DNA of 64,000 nt from Chromobotia macracanthus (taxonomy: Eukaryota; Chordata; Actinopteri; Cypriniformes; Botiidae). The stretch is taken from contig JAZGTH010000002.1 in assembly GCA_036877525.1 (NCBI GenBank), positions 10,214,501-10,278,500 of the forward strand, given 5' to 3'. Below the pieces are notes generated by a model, which saw only the letters and a list, made by a program, of their open reading frames with translations, did not search any database and was not told the origin of the DNA. Numbering within the stretch: the stretch's first letter is position 1; each line of letters opens with the position of its first letter. Position numbers and translations under genes: made by a program. Of this stretch, positions 1 through 11,590 are shown one piece after another.

Positions 1-23
1 AGACAGACAGACAGACAGATAGA
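1..23. repeat. (AGAC)n microsatellite at window edge
   Basis: The window opens with about five AGAC units followed by AGATAGA. The tract probably continues to the left of the window. It lies in intron 1 of the pdzd4-type gene on the minus strand. Confidence 0.85.
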
Positions 24-1649
24 CCTAGATTAAAAAGGGGCCCCACACATCTATGGACCAGAATTTCATTAAGACTTGGGGGGGTATTTTTTGACTTTGG
101 TCAGGAAGTAACTACTTAGAAACTCCTTAGCAACCATATAGGAGTACCCGAAAAACAACTCTGAACATCAGTGCAACCACAATGGGCAAGCATCACACAT
201 TCTTTTAAAAAAACAAATAAATATTATTTTTTGTAATGGTGTCATATACTCCTACTGATTTTGAATTTAAGAAACTTTATTTCAAGGTGACTTTACACAG
301 CAGATACATTAAGCCAGGCTTACACCATGTGTTCAGACGCGTGTTGTGCTTTTTAATTTCGCATAGTCAAAGGACCTGCACACATATACTCATGCTTCTG
401 AATTGAACAAAGCTCGCTTTTAGCATTTCTGTCTTGAAGCTCAGTGCACCAGACGCAGATATTATACACCTGATAGATTTTATTATTAGCAGATCTGCCC
501 TTCTCTCATCCTGCTCCACTTTCCAGCAGTATAAATATCCTCTAGCTATCAATCACATAGTCACATGACCTGTCACGTTGCTGGAGAAATGACAGAATGG
601 AACCCAAACTTTTAACACCTCACCAGTGCAAGAGTGATAAAAATATGCATCACTCAGCCGGTTAGAAAATCTTACCACTTTGTCAATTAGAACATATTGA
701 GTGAGAAGTCCTTGTGCTATTTGGGGGTTTGTGGTTCTGCGATTGTGAATTCATTTAATTGTTTGCTTTATGTGCCACCTTAACTCAAAAGCCCCCTGAC
801 AGGTTTTAAAGCTGTCCTATAAACCAGATCCAACTGTGAGATTTACAACCCCCATAAGGCTGACATGCACAAACTGTGGAAGAGAGTACAATGTGCATCT
901 TCCACAGAAGCTGTACAAACCAATTATAGAAATATAGGATCAGAAGTGAAGCAATAGATTACAATTGTTTCAGCATAAAAGGGTTCCTTAAGAAGATATG
1001 GTTATAAACTGAACTATTCCCAAACATGGAACACGGAACGTTCTCAGAACATTGGCTAATGTTATCTTAAAGGTCTCTCAAAGCTATCAAAAACATTCTT
1101 GCAGTAGTTAGTGGAACCGTAACATTATATACCATATTTAATAAACATTCATAAGTTGTTAGTGGAGGAATATTTTAAAAACATTACAGGTATATAACCA
1201 TAACAGTAACCTTAGTAACAGTAAAAAATAGAGGTTTTGAACGTTCCTAGAACTTTTAAAATAGCGTTTAATATTTAATGGAAATGTTGGGGAAATGCAA
1301 CTTACAACAAACGCAACTTACAGCTTACATGGATTCCTGAGTAGAAGAACTGATTTTGACAGTTATCTTTTACAGCATATTAACTCATGTACCTCAAAAT
1401 ATAAAAAGCTATAACTAATTCCAGAACAGACATCTTACTAAGGGTTTTTATTATTACTTTATTTATTATTTATTTAATACTTTTTATTTATTACTTTAGG
1501 GTATTTATTGTATCAAATACAGGAACAGTATTAAGGAACTGTCATGAATTAACTAAACTTTTGCTAACCAAACATTTGCTAACCAATTAAAAAGGGCAGA
1601 TAGAAGAAATAATTTCTAAATGATCTTTTTAACATGTGTATGTCCTCAC
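24..1649 (-). other. pdzd4 intron 1 (5' part)
   Basis: This AT-rich stretch lies downstream, in minus-strand sense, of the GTGAGG donor at 1649-1644. I see no further PDZ exon in it. Near-identical motifs GAACGTTCTCAGAAC (about 1037) and GAACGTTCCTAGAAC (about 1240) flank about 200 bases and may be the ends or units of an old dispersed repeat. Confidence 0.5.
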
Positions 1650-1709
1650 CTGGAACATGATTCTGTACTGTTCCTCTGGCCTGTCCACCACACACATGTT
1701 GCAGCCCAT
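1650..1709 (-). CDS. pdzd4: pdzd4-type PDZ protein, first coding exon (partial gene)
   Basis: The exon encodes 20 residues beginning MGCNMCVVDRPEEQYRIMFQ and ends on CAG followed by a GTGAGG donor, in phase 0. This matches the distinctive N-terminus remembered for PDZD4 (PDZRN4-like); the short forms of PDZRN3/4 start similarly. The family carries a PDZ domain and a long C-terminal region but this form lacks the RING part of PDZRN proteins. The remaining exons must lie to the left of position 1. Gly2 and Cys3/Cys6 form an MGCxxC motif typical of N-myristoylated and palmitoylated proteins, which would place the protein at membranes (inference). PORCN and APEX2 are X-linked in human, as is PDZD4, which supports PDZD4 over PDZRN3/4. 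Only this exon is visible. Confidence 0.7.
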
Positions 1710-3703
1710 CTTGACTTGTAGTTTCCCGAGGAGGTGATTCCTCGATGCTCTTCTTGATTCTGTGGTACAAACACCGTAGCTACCAATCCCTGCAGTCCAA
1801 TTAGAGTAATCCCTCCCTGAGATCAGAGCTTAGAACTCGGCACTCCATGAAACGACTTTGATGTTGTGTTCTTTGTCTGTTTCCCTCATTCAGGCCGTGC
1901 TGCTGTTTTAATTGCGGTCCGACCTGGTAATCTGGATCAGAGGAGCGTGAAGCATCCAGCCGTGAGAGAGTCAAATTTAATCGCTGACGAACGTCCCTCT
2001 CTGATGTCTGTGTGCTTTGCTCAGTGGTATCTTTGAATTTGTCCTCAGAAGTACATTAGGGAAAGTGTTTAGATTAGTTTTTTGTGCTTTTTTCTATCTT
2101 TGATGATCGTTTGGCTAAATGTTATTGGATTTATGCCGGTAAAACTTTACATATTACAGAATTATGATGATGGGAATCAGGAAACATTAGATTAGACAGA
2201 TGGGCACAGGCTGTTGCCCAAATGGTCATATCACCATAAACTGTGCTGGAATAGCTCTGCTCCCTCTAAGACAGAATTAAATTACAAATGTCAGTACAGT
2301 TTATGAATAACGTGACATAATCAAAGGGAAGCAATGTGTTGTGCTCAGATAATAATAAATTCCCTGGTGGGTTTGCCAAATCATTGCAGAATGAGACATG
2401 AATTATTAAATGAAAGATGCAATAAACAAATGTTTACTTTCCATTCTCCCGTATTCCCCTGAAAGATCTCATTCCTCACACTCAGATTCTATTAGTGAGA
2501 TATTTCCCTTCATTTACGTAAAGCACTCCAGACCCCAGCAGATATGTCATGCTTTTTTCAATGGTTTAAAACACATCGATTTATAAATAGCTTAAACTAT
2601 TCAACTTGTAAAGAATCATTTTTTGTGGCTGTCTGTGATGGGCGCTATTGACTTGTTGGCCACATTTCTGTTCCAGCGCTATTTCATACAATGAAACATT
2701 CACACAGTTTCAAAGCGTTTATGTAATTAGCTTAAACAATAATCATACTCGTGCTCATAACTGCAGATGCTGCTCATAGCTTAATTTCCTCCACCATCAT
2801 GCTGAATTTGACACCTGCTTGTATTTATCTACATAACCGCTGTGTGAATATGCCATCATCTTCTCTAGTCCTTTATGAAGGGGGGGATGTGAGCCCATCT
2901 TTCATTTGCACTCACTTCACAGATAAGACCGGGTGTATCGTTCACATGTCACATTAAAACTGCCTTCATTCTTCCTCACTGCAATCCCAGCTGTGTATTT
3001 ATGGCAGAAAATGAATGAGAGAGTGCACCTGCCAGATTCCAGCAAAAGCAACCTCTCTCGTCCTCTGTCTCTCTCTCTCTGGAGGTATCTTCAGCTCTTA
3101 GTCCAAACCTCACGTCGTTTTGCAAGGATGGATCTCTTTATCGCATGGTGGTAGAATTATTGAAAGTAATTCTGATTTTGGAAGTATAGATAGAGTTCCA
3201 TCAGGTCTTCAGCAGGAAATGAAAGGCTGGATCTGCCCTACATCTGTCTGGTTTCTAGGAGGTGAAGAGAAATCCCGGATTCTGGAGTGGTAGACCCGTG
3301 AAATCTTCTTTTAAAGTGTGCACAGTCCATTGAGATTAATGATCCTGCTTGTCTTTATGTTTCTCCTCCTCTTGTTAGCAGATTTGGGATGTAATCCAGT
3401 TTAGTTGAGCGTGGGAGATGAATGAACTATACAAATGCCTTTCCAAAGAGGAAAAACAGTCACTACTCAAAGTCATTCAGTCAGATGGCAGGGTGGAGAA
3501 TCCAAGAGATCCATTCGAGAATGTCTCTAGGCGGCGATGGAGCAGTGCCAGCCCAGCATGCATACGTGTGTGGCTGCAGAGAGAGGAAAAGCTGATGGTT
3601 TGGAGGAATGGTGGGGATCGGCACCACTGCACAAGCTGGAGCCCTTTACAGCTTTACAGCAGGCCCCTCCTCTCCCGACAATACCAGCCAATATTCACCA
3701 GCC

Positions 3704-3755
<52 letters not shown>

Positions 3756-5198
3756 CAGCCACTCGCTTTTACTTATAGGTGATAGCTTTACCCTCCCACC
3801 TTCTTTTCCTGCTGCCCTTATATCTTGTTTCCCAGCCCTTCACTGCCTCTCTCTCTCTCCATCACCTGTGCTAGAAGCAGCTCTGCATTCTACATTTTTG
3901 TTGCCTGTTGTGAAGGGTACCAGAGATGTTGTCAGCCCGTCTATAAGCACACATACAGAATTTATGACCAAGTTAAAAGAGGCTGTGAGAAGTATCCCTC
4001 TGTCTTATTTCCTTTGTTTCTTAGCCACACTGCATGTACATTTCAGCATTATAGTATCAAAATCTGTGCTATATTGTGTACATAGACAGAAATATGAGTA
4101 ATATGGTGACAGTAGTCAATCAAAAATCATGGATTGCAATATTAACACAAACATTTCTCATCAGATTCTTCCACAATTATTTACTCGCATCTTACTCTTT
4201 ATTTCTACTGCTCTTCAACAATTGTATTCCTACGGAAAATGCATGAGGAGAAAATTTGTAATACCTATATTTGTGCACTGAATCTCTAAATTAATGTATA
4301 AACAACAGAGACAGTATATTTTAAATTGTTTAATTTAATTTGTTTAATGGCATCTTTTTACTACGTTACTAGGGATAAACTAGAAATTATATCCATTCAA
4401 CATTTCAGTATAAATGAAAGTGTCATTTTTAACATTTAATAGGCCTAAAGTTATCAGTTTTATTAATTTATTAACAATTACAGAAATCATATAAAAATCA
4501 TCACAAATCATAACAACCTCAAGTTGTTAGCTTTCAGTTTGAATGAGAGCTGTCAGTTTATTTTCTCCCAGTTTATTTTAATGTATTAATTTTCATAGCA
4601 AATAAGTAATAAACTACTTATTAAACTACTTACTACTGTCCTTCAGACAGTAAAAATGGATGCTGCATTAACTATTTTTTGTTAAATAAAATAATATTAA
4701 TCACAGCAATTAATGCGTTAACTTTGGCGGCCCTAATTTTAGCACAGCTGGAATGTTGTATTGACCAATCAGCATCCAGGACTGGATCTACCCGTTTTAA
4801 AATTATCACCCAGAGTCTGATTGCACTTCTTACTACAGGAGTTATTATTGACGTAGCTGTGTGTTTCTGGGTAAGCCGTTGATGTGGCAGGTTATTAGGT
4901 GTGATAGTGTCCCTCTGTGTATTGCTGATAACCTGTTATCTCACTCTGTCCCTCTGCCTTCTCACTGCACCATGGCATTATGGGTAGCCATGCAAAGTGC
5001 ATGCTGACATTTAAGAGAGGTTATTTGATTTTGCAAAGTACAGATTTATTTAGAGAACAAGGATTACCACACTAAATCAATATAAAAACAGAACCTTTCT
5101 CGTGTACTGTTCCCATTGGCCTGTCATGTGTCCCATATCCCGCTTTTTCTGTTTTCATTATTATTTTCGCAGGCTCTGGTTTTTAAATATAAAGTTCA
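1710..5198. other. Intergenic: 5' flank of pdzd4 and gene-poor DNA
   Basis: The first few hundred bases (to about 2.0 kb) should hold the pdzd4 5' UTR and promoter on the minus strand, but no TATA or CpG-rich block is obvious. The rest is AT-rich with no ORF resembling a known protein. The 227-codon frame at 3418-4101 runs through a CT microsatellite and has no recognisable domain. Confidence 0.5.
3706..3752. repeat. (CT)n microsatellite
   Basis: This is an uninterrupted CT dinucleotide run of about 47 bases, followed by an imperfect pyrimidine-rich tail. It generates spurious SLSLSL-type reading frames. Confidence 0.95.
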
Positions 5199-5425
5199 TT
5201 AAAGACAGGATAGGCAGTTTTTCAAGAAACCTTTTTGTTATGCTGGTTAAAAGTCTCTTCACATCCTGGCAGCAATCACTAAGTAATAACTAAGTGGTCT
5301 AAATATACAGTCTTTAAATATACAGTCACATCTACATATCTTCTGTGGAAGGTGCAGAACAACAGTGTTCATCCAATCATTGCATTCAGTCCGAATACAA
5401 TGATAGGCAGACTATGTATTTGCAT
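5199..5425 (-). mobile_element. MITE-like element, copy 1 (one end decayed)
   Basis: The left end TTAAAGACAGGATAGGCAG and the following ~50 bases (including TTTTTGTTATGCTGGT) match the reverse complement of the right end of the element at 22782-23059. Sequence around 5362-5420 (AATCATTGCATTCAGTCCGA) matches its inner left part. The second terminal repeat is not recognisable. It carries no coding capacity and is best read as a non-autonomous DNA transposon relic. Confidence 0.6.
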
Positions 5426-8400
5426 ACCTTTGCATAATGTGTCTGTATATGTCAGGATCTTGTCCCTTGTTCTCTCTCTATTTCTCTCTCTTTTTCCTCT
5501 CACACACACTCTTCCACACACACTAAGACTCTGCTGCTATGTCTTAAAGACCAACCTGACAGGCAGCTGTGATTAACCTTTCTGACTCAGAAGACTGAAG
5601 GGTGAATCCGACAACTAGATTGATTTTAATACACTCCACTGCATGTTCAAATATCCTTTGACCCTACAAAACAACATGCAGTTGACTGACAAAACACATC
5701 TTACATGAATACCACATGGAACTTTATCTCACAACACATGCAGAGCTCAGCCTGTCATATTCCTGAATTTAAATATATCCAGAAAATCCTTCTCCTTGCA
5801 ATCCATTGCCAATATATGTCAGATTCCATTTGCATTTCTTCATGTAACATTTATTGTCACAGCCATATGCAATATATTTTTTAAACATTAGATTTTATAT
5901 CATAAACCCAAAATTTAATACAGAAAAATCTATTGTATTTGATAAATACAGAAAGATGAGAGATAAATGCTGCATGCGTCAAGGGAAGGTAAAGAGATTG
6001 AGGTTAGTCTAAAGCCATTCAAAACTCAATATCTAATATATTTCCATTTTCATACAATGAAATATGAGTTTATTAGGCTGCTTGTGAAGGACATGAAAGA
6101 TCTGAATACTGAAGGTAAGAGGAGGAGGGGAGATGCACATACAGTGGAAGGCTGGCCATTGTGTATGCATGCTGTATTCTGACAGCCGGCACAATCACAT
6201 GGTCTGTGATGACTTGGTATGAGTTCTTTTTGCCCCTTGAATAACATGTAATAGACTGATCTCACAGCTCTTTCTGCATTAACATGTATTATACTGCATA
6301 AGAGGGGGAGAGAGAGAAATATAGAGTGAGAGACACAGAGGGTGACTGGAGGGAATGAAAGTGCAACATGAATTTTAACAATATTCTCATTACTTATTTA
6401 CACCCCGGGGGAGAGAAAGAGAAAGAGACAGGTTTCATATCTGTTACTGATTCTTTTACATTCTCTCTGAATCTGTAACTTTTTTGTTTGTTGGTTGGCC
6501 TCACTCTGACCTTCTGGTGTTTTGGCGGTTGCCTTCGCTTTTTCGATCTTCACATCATGAATAAAACACGCCAAGTTCCATGAAACCTCAAGAGAGTAGC
6601 CTGCTGTAAACTGTTGAATAGGAAGATATGGCAACATGTTGCTTTTGATTTGCGATACATTCGGTTTCAGAAAAGACGTATTAAGGAAATCCGTTTGCCA
6701 TTCATAGCGTTTCAAAACCGCTCACTGCACAATTATACCTGAGCCATCTGGAGACATTGCATCATCTCACAGCCTAAAAGCCTTAGCACCAAACCCTCAA
6801 ATCAAAGAAAGCACAGAGGTAGAAAGAAAGAAGACAGGGAGAGGTTGACAAAGAGTTGCATGCTACTGTAGGGACCGTCCATAAATAACATGTTACTGGA
6901 TGCAAGATAGTAAGAGATTTGACAAGCAATTATAGAAGCCAAAGAACAGTTCTACCAGCATAGTGCACTCAGAAGAGCACGAGAATGAGGCCAAGTGAGA
7001 ATAATATAGAGATGGTGGTAGTTATTGAAGTCGGAGAGACACTGATAAGAGGTCAGTGTTGCTGGGATCTGCAGAAGCTGTGGAGAAATTGCACACTTCA
7101 GAGAAGACTATGAGGTTATGGATTACTGCCCCAAGGCCTGAAGAATGAGAAGGTGCCTGTCTCTGCCTGTCTAATTAACTAGAGAAAAGATGTTCCAGAC
7201 ACAACTTCACAGCTTCAGCAGGTGAGTTATTCTTTAATGTGCATGGCCTTTAAAAATACCCATTGTACCTCTTTTTTATGAATAATGAAATGCCTTAATA
7301 AATAATGCAATAAAAATGTCTGACTTCAACTGATGAAAAATATGTTTCGGTTAAACCGTGAGTCTCGTCTTATGGATGCAATGTACCATCCCATATTACA
7401 GACTCCCTCATCCTCAGCCAAATGTTGCTGACAAAAATTCATTAACTCATTTATAACTCATGTAAATTCATTGTGCTTCCAGCAATGAGAAAACATGGAG
7501 TCCTGTTGAGAAGAAAATTCCACAGTGATGTTTAGGAAAACTGAGTGAGGAGAAAAGGGGGAGGAGATTTTCCAGAAAATAGCCTGAGGGCACATCTCAT
7601 GCAACCACTCTCCAGTTAAGATGCGAGAATTTATCAATTTAAGTTGCAATGAATTTACCAAGCAAAGCTAAAATTGACGTAAATTGGATTTCACATTCTA
7701 TTTATAGTTGTACGGCTTAACCAAATTTATAATTACAGAGCCCGTATCCCAAAATCTTTTAGAAACTGCAAGATACTATTGATTCAAAAAATGTATAGGC
7801 CTCAGACAGAGGTTATATTGAAATAAATTTGCTTGCAATTAATCAGAATTGTAGTTAGGCAAATATTCTTCACTTTTAAATTGCTCTCAAACCTCCTAAA
7901 AGACAATACGAAACCCACAGCACAAATATTCTGAAGCTCAGAAATAACTCAAGACCCTGCAGTCTTTAAGATTTATGTCTGAGGGCGAGGTCGGTCAATG
8001 GAGAGGAAGAGGATCTTTAACATGTCACAGGCTGCAACAGAGACATCACAGGTTACAGGCTATTATTCTATATTGGGAGCCATTCACCATCCAGATATGA
8101 TCGTAAACCTGACGTTTGTACATACTGACCGGCAAACTTTTAATTGAAAGCAATGACGCACAGTTACAGTGTATTATGATACAATGTATAAATGTGAAAG
8201 ATGTGTTTCTCTCACCGCTTTTGGGGGGGATGGGACACATGTAGAGCGAATGAGAGAGGGAAGCCTGGAGGTATGTGAAGTGGACAAGATGGAGAATAGA
8301 TTGGGGGAGGATGGAGAAGATTGGGGGAGGAGAACATGGTGAAGCAAATGGGTAATTGAGGTATTGTGGCTCAACCTCTTGTTCTTGAGGGACAGATTGA

Positions 8401-10680
8401 TCGGTAAATTGTTTCACTTCCCTGTGGAAGATCCTTTGTCCATTTACGTACAGCATACAGGTAATTCTATGGAGAAAATACGTCTGAAATGGATGCGATG
8501 ATTCTTTCGATTTATGATTTATGATCTGAAAATATTACCTCCAATGTCAAGAGGTTCTGATTTCATGTTAGTAGGACGTCTCTAAGCAAATCAGGTCCAA
8601 TTGTGTGTCACATCTCAAATCAACAGAGACCTTTTGACCCAGACAGAGATGATCAATTCCATCTCTCCTCAATTATAGAGCCAAACTGCTCGTAAATAAG
8701 GGCACCTCTCTTCTCTCCGGAGGGCAGATGTAATAAGGGGAACTCAGTCCGCTACCCTCAGGCCTTCGAGCTACGTTTTCTCTCCAAGGGCAACACTGCA
8801 GTTCATTTAATTACCCAGCATTCCCAATACATTCCATATCTTACATCTGTATGAGGCAAACACATCTCACTGCTTGACAAGCAGGCCTGATTGTAATTAA
8901 TATTTTCCCTGCTCAGCTGATGTGTGTCATTTACATTGTGTGAAGGTTTTTGACCGTTTCAGAGTGCGGAGGTTCAGGGCGGAGCTCGAGTGGAGTGAAG
9001 CTGTGATACCGGGTCTAATTCATCAAGTCTTGTACCTGTCTCATATGGGTCATTGGGGGGAAGGGAAAGCAAGTCTGCGTGGGTTTGGCTGCTGAGAACA
9101 AACCTTAGCTCAAATTCCCATGTGTATATATCCTGGAAGGAAAGGGTTGGTCCAGGCAGACAAATTTGGCTGTGGCTTTACTGCCATTTGTGCAACAGGG
9201 CCACCTAGCGGAATACTGATGTAACTAAAGTACCAGCTTTTAGCTGGAAGCCCGTTGGTGCTGCATTATTGTAATGGGAAATTAGAAAACCATTTCCGAA
9301 GTCTTGCTTTATTGACAGTTAAATTAGACAACATTGTTTCTTCATTTTTGCCATTATAAGAAATTAATGTTTAAGTATTGCTTGTTTCCCATTAGAAACA
9401 GACACTTTGAAATGCTGTGAAATGTTAATTTCCCATCATTATGGCATAATTCATGTACACTCCACCATTAGTCAGCATCTAAATTCCTTTCATTACACAA
9501 ATATATGTGACTTCATAAATAGAATTGTGTTCTCTACTTTGCCTGCATCTAACCACTTAGTTGATGTTTTTACGTTAAAAATAATAATGATATTTACGTT
9601 CATATTTTCATGTAAATATTTGCATTCATATGATTTTCATTTGACGATGCACAAACAATAATATTCACAGAAGAAGGGTTACAGGAAATGAGAGACAGCA
9701 GTCTTGCATACAGGAACTAAATTTAGACTGAGCTTGTCCAGTGTCATATGAACAATTACCATGGTAACAAGTGTCACAGTATTCCTGTAGCTCTGTGAGA
9801 CTTACAATGCATCTTTAAATCCACCATAGCAGGGAACACACCACAGCAAAATAGCATTACAGATCATTTAATTGTATGTAATTAATTCATCAACACTCTG
9901 ACATGTTCAAAACAATTACATGGTGGGTGATTCAAAACACATCTTGCCATTAAAATTATATTATTTGGTATATGTTTTATATATAGTTTATATAGTATTT
10001 AGTTTATATAGTATATAGTAGTTATAGTAGTTTATATAGTAGCTACATGGCATATCTGTGTTTAAAATGTTGTATGTATGGCTTTTCAGATGAATGCAAA
10101 CAATATATCAGTTATGGAAAATGGGAAAGAAAGCAGAAATGTTTAACAATTGTATTAGCCAACAGAAATTATAAATATATAACAAAAAACCTTCGCACTG
10201 AGATTAGTTTATCCTTTAGTCTCAATTTGCATCCCTGCCCTGAATGCACCCTGATGTGGATTGTGCTCTCATGTTGACCCAAGAGCCATTGCAAAGAAAA
10301 GGGTATTCACAAGAGAAGTATTTACAAAAATGACTGAACTAGTAATGCAAATTGACTTAATACCTTAAAACTAAGACATTCCCCTTGTGTGCCTCATGTC
10401 ACAACAATCTCCAGTATACAGTAGCATAATAATAATAATAATAATAATAGTATATAATAGTAATAGTATATAATAGTAATAGTAGTACATAAGTTAGTTG
10501 TCTTCTGCATAAAACATAGCCCTCCAGTTTCACAAATATAAAACAAAATCTCAGTTCTGAGGGACCTAAGGACGTGATACTTTATTAAGCAAGGGAGAAA
10601 ATACAATAGAAACAGATATGAAACACAATTTGAATTAAAGAAGGATATGAAAAACCATGTTAAACCAAAGCCTCCCGCAC
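5426..10680. other. Intergenic, no gene seen
   Basis: I found no exon with good homology here on either strand. The minus-strand frames at 6398-6715 and 8046-8456 show no domain, no family resemblance and no convincing splice context. Minor features are a short direct repeat GATTGGGGGAGGA near 8298-8330 and AT-rich stretches around 9960-10030. Confidence 0.5.
10425..10480. repeat. (AAT)n and degenerate TAATAG microsatellite
   Basis: About seven AAT units are followed by two near-copies of a TATATAATAGTAATAG block. Confidence 0.85.
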
Positions 10681-10795
10681 CGCATTTCAGCACCTCCACT
10701 GGCTGCGCGGAGGAAGTGATCACGGCGCGCCGGAATCAAGTTTGGTTGAACTCCAGCATGTTCATCCAAGCGGCTGCGCTTCTCCAGTAAGTCTT
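10681..10795 (+). promoter_or_regulatory. Possible porcn promoter / noncoding first exon
   Basis: A locally GC-rich, CpG-containing patch (GGCTGCGCGGAGG, CACGGCGCGCCGG) stands out from AT-rich flanks. It is followed by CTCCA/GTAAGTC at about 10786-10792, a good donor. It would suit a noncoding first exon of porcn, whose coding exon starts 800 bases further on. Assigning it to porcn is inference; no transcript evidence is available here. Confidence 0.3.
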
Positions 10796-11590
10796 ACAGC
10801 TGTTTACGATGGTGGTAAAGGCATGGAAAGGACATCTGGACGAGCGATTTTAACTGGAAAATTTCTCTTAGTACTTCCGGGTGTATCGTTGTAGCGCAGG
10901 ATACCAACTGTGCTCCTGAAGATCGGTAAGAAACGCCTGGAAGAGCGGCAATGATCTCTGCGTTCGTAGTCCAGCAATGGGTTACAACAACACTTTGAAT
11001 GTGGTTGCACATTGTTCGTGACAACATGAATTTTGATTTTGTTTTGCGTGCATCGTATCCAATTCCCCGTGAAAACAGGAATTGTAGCAAAACGCAATAT
11101 GTATCTGATACAACCTTCTCGAGGTTATTCTTCAGACAGACTCATGCACGTATAGCTACATGATGTGACCCTACTTTAGAAAACCATTATATAAACGCAG
11201 ATTGTAACTTATAATCATTTCTGAATGATTTGTCCATGATTGTCTCGTTTCTGAGTTTTTTGAAACATGTAAATAGATACAGGACTCAACAATAAGGATT
11301 TTTGTCTACTTGCCCTGCCGACATTTTCTCTACCCCATACCTAGCTCTTCTAGGTTAACTAGGTAGGTAACGTTACTTTGGTGGCATTTAAAAAGCACAA
11401 GTTGCAACACAAAAATGTCAACACTAAGGAGCAAACGTTTATTGTGGATGGCATGTCCTCACACTGGCCCCGGGCCATCCTTTCTCTTGAGCTCTGAGTT
11501 CAGTCTATTCAGTAATCATACAAGAAGGTAATGCTCTGTCTCCCTTCTGCAGACCTTGTCTGTGTGTAACAGCATTCAAAGGACATTGCT

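Noticed and set aside
3418..4101. 227-codon forward reading frame
   Set aside because: It crosses the CT microsatellite, has a long Ser-Leu repeat, no family resemblance and no splice context.
6398..6715. 105-codon reading frame on the minus strand
   Set aside because: No recognisable domain or splice context; AT-rich intergenic location.
8046..8456. 136-codon minus-strand frame
   Set aside because: Considered as an upstream exon of the pdzd4/PDZRN gene, but it has no RING or PDZ residues and no homology that I recognise.
10794..11097. Two overlapping minus-strand frames near the porcn promoter
   Set aside because: Overlapping frames in a CpG-containing patch; neither resembles a protein family.
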